Source of the DNA: Nitrospinaceae bacterium
GTDB taxonomy: Bacteria > Nitrospinota > Nitrospinia > Nitrospinales > VA-1
Assembly: GCA_029261655.1 (NCBI GenBank)
Contig: JAJDAY010000010.1
Location: forward strand, 62,001 to 126,000
Direction of reading: 5' to 3'
Length of the DNA stretch: 64,000 bases
The notes under the pieces are model-generated. The model made no database searches and was not told the DNA's origin. It saw nothing but the letters and a program-made list of their open reading frames with translations. Below are positions 43,138 through 52,017 of the stretch, piece after piece. Every line of letters begins with the position of its first letter. Position 1 is the stretch's first letter. The translations under genes were made by a program, and so were the position numbers.

Positions 43138-43920
43138 ATGATAAATCCATTGCGCATTAAAACTGGGTCCAGCGTCACGCTGGCCTCGCCGCAACACTGG
43201 GCGTGGAATATCGTCGTGCTCGGCAGTTTTTTCTGGCTCGTTTATCTTCCCGCAAGCGATGGGTTTGGCGTCTTCGGGGAAACAAAAGACTATCTCGCCC
43301 TGTTACCGCTTTTACCCGGGGGAATCGGCATCACCCTGGCGGTGACGCTTTGTGGCAGTGCGTCGGCGATTGTGATGGGGCTTCTGATCGCCTTCGGGAA
43401 ACTTTCCAGCAACCTGTGGGTGCAGGTCGGGTCATCCGTCTACACAGAAATCCTGCGCGGGATTCCCCTTTTGGTCCTCTTGTTTTATATTTATTATGCT
43501 CTGGGGCAATACCTGGATATTCCCGCGTTCGCCGCCGCCGTGCTGGGTTTCGGTCTTTGTTACGGGGCGTATATGGCGGATGTGTTCCGCGCCGGAATCG
43601 AGGCCATTCCGAAAGAACAGGGCGAGGCGGCCCGCAGTCTGGGGATGACCGAACGGCAGGCCATGTTCAAAATCATCCTGCCGCAGGCGATGCGAACCAT
43701 CGTGCCCGCCATCGGCAACCAGACCCTGGGCATGGTGAAAGACACCAGCCTGGTTTCTGTCCTCGCCATCACGGATATTTTGCGCGTGGGCAATGAATAC
43801 GCCACCAAGCATTTCAATTATTTTGAAACCTACACCTATATCGCGCTGACGTATCTGCTTCTCACCCTTTTGCTGTCGCGTCTGGTCCTGACCCTGGAAT
43901 CCCGGTTGAAATTTCAGTAG
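43138..43920 (+). CDS. polar amino-acid ABC transporter permease (HisM/GlnP-like)
   Basis: GGIGITLAVTLCGSASAIVMGLLIAFGKL...EILRGIPLLVLLFYIYYAL...EAARSLGMTERQAMFKIILPQAMRTIVPAIGNQ. Confidence 0.9.
   Translation: MINPLRIKTGSSVTLASPQHWAWNIVVLGSFFWLVYLPASDGFGVFGETKDYLALLPLLPGGIGITLAVTLCGSASAIVMGLLIAFGKLSSNLWVQVGSSVYTEILRGIPLLVLLFYIYYALGQYLDIPAFAAAVLGFGLCYGAYMADVFRAGIEAIPKEQGEAARSLGMTERQAMFKIILPQAMRTIVPAIGNQTLGMVKDTSLVSVLAITDILRVGNEYATKHFNYFETYTYIALTYLLLTLLLSRLVLTLESRLKFQ
43167..43185. repeat. Dispersed short repeat copy 3, inverted, inside the ABC permease gene start
   Basis: gtccagcgtcacgctggcc is the exact reverse complement of the 19 nt at 7994-8012. Confidence 0.75.
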
Positions 43921-44059
43921 AATTTTTTTCGCGGGCTTCCAGCGTGGCCATGAAAAATAATGGCGCCACCCTACTCACGGTCACCAGGAGGCCCACCCAA
44001 ACGACCCAGGGCCTGGGCATTTTGAGCATGGCTTTTGAAAAATTTATCATGGCTTGCAT
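43862..44059 (-). pseudogene. Possible truncated small membrane protein
   Basis: MINFSKAMLKMPRPWVVWVGLLVTVSRVAPLFFMATLEARE contains a plausible TM; its 3' end runs into the opposite-strand ABC permease gene. Confidence 0.25.
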
Positions 44060-44253
44060 ATTCGCCTCTTGTTTTGGAAATGTCGAAAATAAAAGGAGGT
44101 TCCGCCCTTACAAAGGGATCAAAAAAAATCTGCTTTCCTTACAAACTTTTTTCCGCTAGGGTGAACATAAACATGCAAACAGGCGTCAAATGCCCTATAT
44201 TCCAGTAGGGAAGAAGGTGCAACTGATGAGATTCATGAAAGGAGAGGGTTGCC

Positions 44254-44562
44254 ATGGCAAGCGCAATCACTGAGAACAGGCTGGATAAAGGCGTGGACCT
44301 CGATGAGGCCATTTTTGATCGGGACAATTACGTCGCGGTCTGGGGCCGGTTGTGGGACCCCAAAGAGCAGGATTTCGCGGTCGAGATCGGTCAGGGGAAG
44401 GGGATCAAGCGATTCAAGGACGGCACCGACGCTCAGGACTATTACAATAAGGTGACCCATGCCGAGTTAGCCCAGGGGGAAAAGACCGACATCAATATCG
44501 AAATGATTCAATATCGGTATGGTGTTCCCAGAATTGTAAAATCCCGAATCCTGTTCTCCTAA
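44254..44562 (+). CDS. conserved-looking hypothetical protein (102 aa)
   Basis: Good RBS-like gaaaggagagg upstream of ATG; normal composition. Confidence 0.55.
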   Translation: MASAITENRLDKGVDLDEAIFDRDNYVAVWGRLWDPKEQDFAVEIGQGKGIKRFKDGTDAQDYYNKVTHAELAQGEKTDINIEMIQYRYGVPRIVKSRILFS

Positions 44563-44658
44563 CCCGGCTAAGGCCTGGATCAAAAATCAACGCGCGTGGG
44601 ATTCATTGCCAAACGAGTCCCGACTCCTGCCAGATATTTTTCCTCTGCCCACTTGAGG

Positions 44659-46752
44659 TCAGCCCGAAGTTTTCTCCCCAGTTGCGGAGTCCATCAGGAG
44701 GGACCGCATGGCGTCCGCTTGCGGTTGATTGGGTTCCAGCCGCAACGATTCCTTAAAATGAAAAGCCGCCTTGGCGCGGTTTTTTTTGAACTGATAAAAA
44801 ATCATCCCCAGGTTTTTATGAATGCCCGCGTGCTTTGGATCGCGCGCTAATATACCCTCGTATATTTCGACTGCGGACTCAAAATCGCCTCTCTGCATTT
44901 CGATATTGGCCATGTTGACATACGGAAAAAAAAATTCAGGGTCGAGCCTGGCGGATTGTTGATACTCCAGATAAGCCTGGTCCAGTTTGCCTTGCACAGC
45001 ATAAGCGTTGCCCAGCCCAAACCGGGCACGGGCGTGGTTGGGCTGCATGGCCAGAAACTTAAGAAAATAGTCGGCGGCCTTTTTGGGCTCACCTCTTTGT
45101 AGAAATAAATCTGCAAGATTAAAAAAAGCCTGCTCGAAATAAGGATTGAACTGAATGGCCTTGAGATAAGACTGGATGGCGGCGTCCGGCTTTCCCGTTA
45201 AATGAAGGGCGCGGGCCAGGTTGTAGTGGGCGGGAGAATAGTCCGACTTTTGCTGAAGGGCTTTATTGAAATAGATGATCGCCTCAGAGTAATTTTTCTT
45301 TTTACCGTAGATATTTCCGAGATTGTTGAGAGCAAAAAAGTAATTCGGGTTCAATCGCAGAGCCACTTCGAATTCGGCGATGGCCTTTTCGTATTCGCCC
45401 AGTTTATCATAGGCTTCTCCCAGGTTATTGTAGGGGCGCACCAGATTGGGCGATTTCTTTTTCACATCGGACCATAAGCTGATTTCGTCCTTCCATACGG
45501 CGTTGCGCTCGATGACTCCCACAGAATAAAACGCCAGCAATAAAACCGCACAAACCACAAACACCCTGTGGTTCCCGGAAACCGGAAGGCGGTCGGCAGG
45601 TTTTTTCAGGTGACTCCTAAGCCCTTCAAGTATGCCTGCCATAAGAAGCGCAAACCCGACCATTGGCAGATAAGTTCTGTGCTCCACCGCCACATCCAAA
45701 AGCGGCACAACGCTTGAAGTGGGGAGCAGGGTGATGAGAATCCAGGCCATGCCAAAGCCGATCAATCGACGGTGGCCCGTTCTGTTGCGGGAAACCTGAA
45801 CACAAAGCCAAACATAAGCCGACAAAATAACGACTCCCAGCCAGTTAGCCCAAAGAGACCAGTCCGAAAGCAGAGGGAAGTTGACGTCGATACTCAGGTT
45901 GAACGGGAAAAGAAGTTTGCGGAAATATTCGAAAGGAATGACAAAAGTCTGGGTCAATAAATAGGAGGTTGTGGAAAAGGGGGTTTGCGATGCTGAAACA
46001 ATTCCGCCGGCAAAAAAATATTTCCAGATCAAAACGCAAACGATGGGAGCCAGGGTCAGGGTCATCCATTTGAACTGTTCCCGTAGCCATTCTGAAAAGG
46101 TTGCCCCCGACATAAAATAAAAGTGGAATAAAAACATCATGACAGGAAGCGTCGCGATCGTCTGTTTGGACAGGACTCCAAGAAACAAGCAGACACCTGC
46201 CAGAAGCCAATGACCGCTTAAAAATAATTTCCGGCGTGAGACCGTGTCGGGGTTTTCATTTTGTTTCAACAGGCCCTTGAAAAACAGAATCAACCCGGCC
46301 AGATAGAAAATGGTGACCAATATTGTGGAACGGCTGGATATGTAGGTCACCGATTGCGTGCTCAATGGATGTAAAGCGAAAATGAAAGCCGCAAATAGAG
46401 GGGCGCAGGACCCGGCAGAGTCTGCGGGTGCATTCCTTTTTTGAAAAATCTTTTCCGTCAGAAGTGCCAGTCGATACACCAGACAGGAGGCCGTCAGATG
46501 GAAGAGAATGTTGAAGACATGGTAGCTCCAGACATTGAACCCGCTGATGGCATGATTGATGTTGAAAGAAAGGATCACCAGTGGCCGGCTTAGGATACTG
46601 AAAATAAATTGGGGAATTTTATCGAGTCCGCGAATCCAGGGTTTTTCGAGAATGGAGGGAATGTCGTCAAAGTGAAACGAATGGAACAGGGTGTTGCCGT
46701 AAACCAGAAAGACCGCCAGCGTCAATAAAATGAGGGGAGAAATTTTTTTCAT
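44659..46752 (-). CDS. TMTC-like polytopic membrane protein with C-terminal TPR array
   Basis: N-terminal multi-TM with HALHPLSTQSVTYISSRSTIL motif; C-terminal consecutive TPRs. Confidence 0.8.
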   Translation of the reverse strand: MKKISPLILLTLAVFLVYGNTLFHSFHFDDIPSILEKPWIRGLDKIPQFIFSILSRPLVILSFNINHAISGFNVWSYHVFNILFHLTASCLVYRLALLTEKIFQKRNAPADSAGSCAPLFAAFIFALHPLSTQSVTYISSRSTILVTIFYLAGLILFFKGLLKQNENPDTVSRRKLFLSGHWLLAGVCLFLGVLSKQTIATLPVMMFLFHFYFMSGATFSEWLREQFKWMTLTLAPIVCVLIWKYFFAGGIVSASQTPFSTTSYLLTQTFVIPFEYFRKLLFPFNLSIDVNFPLLSDWSLWANWLGVVILSAYVWLCVQVSRNRTGHRRLIGFGMAWILITLLPTSSVVPLLDVAVEHRTYLPMVGFALLMAGILEGLRSHLKKPADRLPVSGNHRVFVVCAVLLLAFYSVGVIERNAVWKDEISLWSDVKKKSPNLVRPYNNLGEAYDKLGEYEKAIAEFEVALRLNPNYFFALNNLGNIYGKKKNYSEAIIYFNKALQQKSDYSPAHYNLARALHLTGKPDAAIQSYLKAIQFNPYFEQAFFNLADLFLQRGEPKKAADYFLKFLAMQPNHARARFGLGNAYAVQGKLDQAYLEYQQSARLDPEFFFPYVNMANIEMQRGDFESAVEIYEGILARDPKHAGIHKNLGMIFYQFKKNRAKAAFHFKESLRLEPNQPQADAMRSLLMDSATGEKTSG

Positions 46753-46791
46753 GAACCGGAAGAATTACGAATGGAATAAAAAAAACCGATT

Positions 46792-48057
46792 TTATTTTCC
46801 CAGGACAAGATTGAACTCTTCATCGATCATGTCAACCACCCGGTCCCAGGAATAATGCGCCACAGCACGCTCGTGACAGCGGGATTTTAAGGCTTCAAAC
46901 GGCGTTGGGTTTTTCAAATACTTTTCGATCCTGAGAGAAATGGCCTCCGCCGTCGTTCCCGGAAATAAAAGACATTCATCCACGCCGCTTAAAATTTCGA
47001 TCGTGCCGCCGACCGGGGTTCCTAAAACCGGTAAGCCTGTGGCCAACGCTTCTACCGTGACCAGACCGAATCCCTCGATGGAAAGAGTTGGCAGAACAAA
47101 CACATCCGCCGCCCGGTAATAGGAGGGGAGAATACCCCTGGGAATCATGCCGACAAGCCGCACCTTGTCATCCAGATTTTTTTGTTCGATCAGGTCGTTT
47201 AATTGTTTCTCCAGGGAACCCTTGCCGCCAATGACCATGAAAAAATCAAGATTCGGACAACGGTGGACAATTTGCCCCGCCGCGAGAATCAGGTTTTCCA
47301 GCCCCATCCGCGCTTCCAACCGCCGGACAGTGAGAAGAATTGGGCGGTCCGTTGGCAACCGCAATTTCTGCCTCAATGACGAAAGATCCTGGTCCGGCTT
47401 TAAAGGAAAAAATGTGTTCACGTCCACTCCTCCGGGAATCACCCTGAGGCGGGTCTTTTTCTTTCGGTAATATTTCAGGAAATGGCCGCGTGAATATTCG
47501 CTCAAGAAAATGATGCTTCGACTGGATTGAAAAACTCTCCCCTCCATGAACTTGATGATTCGCAAAATACAGGCCATTTTCAAGGGAAACAATATTTTTG
47601 TCCATCCCGAAGACGGCTTTCTGGCCTGGCGGTTGATTCTTTCTTCATCCAGCCAAGAGCTGTGAAAATGGGTCACCTTCGGAACGGTTTTCAGCAGGGG
47701 ATGTAAAAAGGCCAGAAAACCTACGAGAGGATTGTGAACGTGCACTAAAGAAATGGAAGTGCGCGCGGAAATTTCGTTGACGCGTCTTTTGATCGTCCGC
47801 CAGAGTCTGAAAATATTCTTGCTGTCCAGGCGGCGAATCCGGTGAAAGTGCACCCCTTCGATCGTCTCATGGTCGGGGAGTTCGTCGGTGGGCTTGCAGG
47901 TTATCAAGTGGACCTCCCACCCCCTTGCCACCAGACGTTTGTTGACCTCGTGGGTCAATCCCCAGGCACCGCCCACTTCATCCGGGAGGCTGTAGTATTG
48001 TAGAGAGAGGAGGGAGCGTTTTATCGGATTCTGATCCATTTTGGAATGGTAACACAA
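46792..48057 (-). CDS. glycosyltransferase family 4
   Basis: YYSLPDEVGGAWGLTHEVNKRLVARGWEVHLIT; VRRLEARMGLENLILA; PTLSIEGFGLVTVEALATGLPVLGTPVGGTIEIL. Confidence 0.9.
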   Translation of the reverse strand: MCYHSKMDQNPIKRSLLSLQYYSLPDEVGGAWGLTHEVNKRLVARGWEVHLITCKPTDELPDHETIEGVHFHRIRRLDSKNIFRLWRTIKRRVNEISARTSISLVHVHNPLVGFLAFLHPLLKTVPKVTHFHSSWLDEERINRQARKPSSGWTKILFPLKMACILRIIKFMEGRVFQSSRSIIFLSEYSRGHFLKYYRKKKTRLRVIPGGVDVNTFFPLKPDQDLSSLRQKLRLPTDRPILLTVRRLEARMGLENLILAAGQIVHRCPNLDFFMVIGGKGSLEKQLNDLIEQKNLDDKVRLVGMIPRGILPSYYRAADVFVLPTLSIEGFGLVTVEALATGLPVLGTPVGGTIEILSGVDECLLFPGTTAEAISLRIEKYLKNPTPFEALKSRCHERAVAHYSWDRVVDMIDEEFNLVLGK

Positions 48058-48248
48058 GAAATAACAGCGGATAAATCAATAAGGTTGAAGGATTGGCGAA
48101 ATGGACTCGAACAAATCCTGAAAGCGTTGCCGTCGTGGGCAGGTTCGCTTTTTCAGGGAGGAGAGAGGACGGTCCTTTGCAAAAGAGATTAAACTTGTTA
48201 TATTTAATAGAAGCATATTTATTCACATTCCCAAAAAGCCAGCCAGTT

Positions 48249-48613
48249 GGGGGCGATCCGGATTCGACGGGAGGGATGAGACAAAGGTTGCATGCACGGG
48301 ATGCCGTTGGCCCGTAAAAAAACGGCAAATACATAATCGCTAACGATTATGAAGTAGCAGTAGCAGCTTAACTTAACTTAAGTTTGTTACCGTTCGCTTC
48401 TCCCATGTCTGCGGGGAGATGGTCGAACGTCATTTAGCAGGCTGGTCCGGTTCGGATGTCTCGACTGAACAGGGCGAGAGTTTTAGAGACTGGCTTTAAT
48501 CTCATCCTGCCTTTGGGAGGAGATCATGGCGAGATTCAAAACAGAGGATAAGCATGTAGACGCCTTTGATTGAAACCTTTCGGACGGGGGTTCAATTCCC
48601 CCCGCCTCCACCA
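48249..48613 (+). ncRNA. ssrA: tmRNA (tag ANDYEVAVAA*)
   Basis: 5' GGGGGCGATCCGGATTCGACGGGAGGG; tag ORF gct aac gat tat gaa gta gca gta gca gct taa; 3' GGACGGGGGTTCAATTCCCCCCGCCTCCACCA. Confidence 0.95.
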
Positions 48614-48646
48614 ATTTAACATCCAAGGAAATCCAGTAAGGACCAT

Positions 48647-48680
48647 AACCCAGTGTTTTAACTGGGTTTTTTGGTTTTTT
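48647..48680 (+). terminator. Rho-independent terminator downstream of tmRNA
   Basis: aacccagt-gtttta-actgggtt followed by ttttggtttttt. Confidence 0.75.
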
Positions 48681-48874
48681 CTGTCCAGAGTTGCCCCACT
48701 AAGTTTATTGACATCCGGGGGCAACTAACTGTTTGCCGTAAAAATTGACGGTAAATCTCTTAAGTAAGAGGATGGAATTCTCTTCTTTTGCTGGTAAGAG
48801 CGGGATTTCATTTTTATTGATATGGGTCGTATCAAATAGCATTTATTTCGAGGATCATTTAAACCCTCCCAGAG

Positions 48875-50425
48875 CTAAATTTCCCTTTGATCGCTTTCCA
48901 TAGGAAGGGCCAACGTAGTTTTATTCTGACCTTGGAGTTCGGGTAAAGTAAATTTAAAGGTGGAGCCTTCCCCAAGTATACTGGATGCTGTAATACTTCC
49001 TCCATGACGAGTAACTATTTTTCTGCAAATAGTTAAACCCATTCCACTTCCCTCAAATGCACTTTTCCCGTGTAACCGCTCAAAAGGTTTGAATATGCGT
49101 TCAATATACATATTGTCAAAACCGATTCCATTATCCTTGACAACAAATTCCCAAAAACCTTGTTCAATTAAGCGGGCACTAACATGAATAATTGGGGGAT
49201 CATTTGATTTTTTATATTTTATGGCATTCCCAATTAAATTTTGGAATAAATGTTGGATTTGAAGAGAATCAACTTTAATAGTTGGCAACTTATCTAAACT
49301 TATTTGTGCTTTGGATTGAGATATTTGAATTTCGAGGTTTTCCAATACATCGTCAAATATTTCATTAAGATCGGCTTTTTCAAAAGGCATAGCTTTAGTT
49401 TCTATTTTTGAATACTCTAATAAATCGGAAATAAAATGCTTCATTCTCTCCGAGGAATTTCGCATTCGTGTAATATAATCCTTCCCTTTTTCACTTGTTT
49501 CTGGGAATTCCTTGGCAATCCGATCTCCAAAAGTAATTATTTTTCTGAGCGGTTCTTGGAGATCATGGGAAGCAATTGTTGCAAAGTCTTGCAATTCCTG
49601 GTTACTCCGTTTTAATTCGCTTGAATAAAATCTTAAATTTTCTTCAGCCAGCTTTCTCTGTTCTATCTCTTTGGACAATACGGCATTGGTAAAAGTTAAT
49701 TCCTCATCTCTTTTCTGGACTTTAGAAATCATTTGGTTAAAGCCAAAATATAAATCGCCAATTTCATCTTTATATGGGTGAGTCACCCTTATGGAGTAGT
49801 CGTTTTTATTTGAAATTTCCTTAATCACTTTTGCAAGGTTTTGGATGGGATTAGATAGAAAATTTTGTAGTAATAATGACAATATTATTGCTATGCCAAA
49901 GGTGGAAATTAATATTAGCCCGACTATAAAAAAGTATTTTTTAATAACAGCATTGTACTTTTCTAAATCTGCAGAAATTTTAATTTCTCCAATTTTTTTC
50001 TCCTTCAAAAGTATCGGTTGTATTAGCTCAACTTCTCCTTCCTTCAAAGAAAAAATTACTTCTTCTTTACCTTTGGAATGTTCGGTCTTTATATCTGTTC
50101 CATTATAAGTTGCAAATATATCGCCTTTTGAATCGAATAATGCTGCATGCTTTATTTGAGAGTTTTCTTTCAGAGAAGATAAAATTTCAGTAGCCTTTGC
50201 CTCGTCCCCAAAATATATCGCCGCTCTACTATTTGCGCCGACCGTTCCTGCCAATGCGGTGAGGCTATGCAGTAAATTTTCCTTAAAACCTCTTAAGTCA
50301 TTATAAATAAATAAGGCGGATGAAGTCATTAAGGTGATAAGGGACACAAACAGGAGTAAAATAAATAGTTTTAATTTAATTGAGCATTTGCCAAATAATT
50401 TCATGTCAATCCAGCCTAATAACAT
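48875..50425 (-). CDS. sensor histidine kinase (CHASE-like sensor, HAMP, HisKA, HATPase)
   Basis: FATIASHDLQEPLRKIITFGDRI (H-box), LIGNAIKYKK, VKDNGIGFDNMYIERIFKPFERLHGKSAFEGSGMGLTICRKIVTRHGGSI. Confidence 0.92.
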   Translation of the reverse strand: MLLGWIDMKLFGKCSIKLKLFILLLFVSLITLMTSSALFIYNDLRGFKENLLHSLTALAGTVGANSRAAIYFGDEAKATEILSSLKENSQIKHAALFDSKGDIFATYNGTDIKTEHSKGKEEVIFSLKEGEVELIQPILLKEKKIGEIKISADLEKYNAVIKKYFFIVGLILISTFGIAIILSLLLQNFLSNPIQNLAKVIKEISNKNDYSIRVTHPYKDEIGDLYFGFNQMISKVQKRDEELTFTNAVLSKEIEQRKLAEENLRFYSSELKRSNQELQDFATIASHDLQEPLRKIITFGDRIAKEFPETSEKGKDYITRMRNSSERMKHFISDLLEYSKIETKAMPFEKADLNEIFDDVLENLEIQISQSKAQISLDKLPTIKVDSLQIQHLFQNLIGNAIKYKKSNDPPIIHVSARLIEQGFWEFVVKDNGIGFDNMYIERIFKPFERLHGKSAFEGSGMGLTICRKIVTRHGGSITASSILGEGSTFKFTLPELQGQNKTTLALPMESDQREI

Positions 50426-50978
50426 TTATTGCAAGATTTAGGAGCTCTGAGCCAATTTTTATTCCAGATCTCTCAAAGGCAGATAAATTTATTTCAAAAC
50501 GGATTTGGTTATTGATTTTAAGAAAATTAATCGCAACCAAGGAGTGGGTTATTTTTTCGTTACTTGTAACCACGAGAACAGGAGAATTATTAATTTCACT
50601 AGCTAAATGGTCAATATCTTCTTCGCTAAAAGTATTGATAAATACCAAGTGACAACTTTTTAAATCTTTAGTTGGGACGAAACGCCTAATAAGAATTTCT
50701 CTTCTCAGAATGTCATGGTCATTAACATAATCGAAGATATCTCCAAAGTTATCTTCCCCATGGAGACAGATATTTAGAGGCTCTTCAGAATATAGAGAAG
50801 TATAATATTCTGGCCATTGAATAAATTCGGAAAACTTTAATATAAAACCGGCTTTTATGGTGGACTCGCGCCCCACTCCTTCCTCCGCGAACGAAGAATT
50901 AGCAGTGTAAAAATTTTGGCCTGCCAGGAATATTAGAAGAAAAAAGTAAATGAACTGTTTGTAGTAGCTATTAGGCAT
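50406..50978 (-). CDS. YfiR/DUF4154-like periplasmic protein
   Basis: ESTIKAGFILKFSEFIQWPEYYTSLYSEEPLNICLHGEDNFGDIFDYV...CHLVFINTFSEEDIDHLASEINNSPVLVVTSNEKI. Confidence 0.75.
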   Translation of the reverse strand: MPNSYYKQFIYFFLLIFLAGQNFYTANSSFAEEGVGRESTIKAGFILKFSEFIQWPEYYTSLYSEEPLNICLHGEDNFGDIFDYVNDHDILRREILIRRFVPTKDLKSCHLVFINTFSEEDIDHLASEINNSPVLVVTSNEKITHSLVAINFLKINNQIRFEINLSAFERSGIKIGSELLNLAINVIRLD

Positions 50979-51100
50979 GGGAAGTGAGTAATCGAGGAAG
51001 TATTAACTTTACTAGTGCATCTACAGCTTCATTGATCTTATCCTTTATAAATTATTTAATTTTTCTAAAGCGGAATATATCATACCTGGCTCTCAACAAA

Positions 51101-52003
51101 TTAAAAATTTGCAGATGGAAAGTAGATACCGTTGGGTTCAATATATTTTCCCATCGCCATTAACGTAAAAGGCTTGTAAATCCGAAAGCCTTCTGTCATG
51201 CACCAGCGAAAAATATTCACATGGCGGACTGGTAAAAGAAAGGATAGTGGTTCTGAGGAGAGATTTCCGGTTCCCACGATAAGGGTTTTCATATCCTCTT
51301 CTGTCTTTGCCACGCAATGGTTGGTCATCCACATAGTCATTGATGAGGAGTAGGCTATTAGGCGGTTTCCATGAAACGCAGCAAATGGAGAAGAATATTT
51401 AACCGCATTTTCAACCTCTTGGCTTCGCTCAAACCCACAAACTTCTAAACAAATTTTTGTGCATATTTTTACATCTTCCAATGCAAGAGGGCGAACATCT
51501 ATTCCATTTTTTTGAAACGGAGTTTTCGGCTTTCCCTTTATTAGAAACAGGGAATCCTTAATGTCAAATCCCAATGAAGTATAAAGAGCAATTGAGACTA
51601 TATTTTGAGTTTCCTGAATCAGGCGAATTCCAAGGGAACCTTGAGCTCTATCCATTATTTTTATCATCAGTCGACGACCAATTCCCCGGCTTTGAAAATC
51701 AGGGGCAATGCTGATAGGTCCGACGCTGCGAATGGGATGCCTCTCATGTAAAAAGTTGCACCCAACCACAGATCCGTCGACTTCAGCAACGATGCTGAAA
51801 ACCAAACTATCGTTTATGAGCAAGCCCGCAAGCTGGGTTGAGATTTTAACTGATGGGAAATCACAAGGAAAATTGTGTTGTTTAGAAACTTCATTGAAGC
51901 TTTCAAAAATAATGCGACCACAAGCTTCAACATCCGCAGGGGTGGCAGGACGGATTTGGACTTTCATTTTTTTTGAAGACTTAGCCATATTTAAGCTATT
52001 CAC
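51101..52003 (-). CDS. GNAT-family N-acetyltransferase
   Basis: IRPATPADVEACGRIIFESF...SVGPISIAPDFQSRGIGRRLMIKIMDRAQ; second C-terminal GNAT-like half. Confidence 0.8.
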   Translation of the reverse strand: MNSLNMAKSSKKMKVQIRPATPADVEACGRIIFESFNEVSKQHNFPCDFPSVKISTQLAGLLINDSLVFSIVAEVDGSVVGCNFLHERHPIRSVGPISIAPDFQSRGIGRRLMIKIMDRAQGSLGIRLIQETQNIVSIALYTSLGFDIKDSLFLIKGKPKTPFQKNGIDVRPLALEDVKICTKICLEVCGFERSQEVENAVKYSSPFAAFHGNRLIAYSSSMTMWMTNHCVAKTEEDMKTLIVGTGNLSSEPLSFLLPVRHVNIFRWCMTEGFRIYKPFTLMAMGKYIEPNGIYFPSANF

Positions 52004-52017
52004 CAGTTTGGTTGCAA

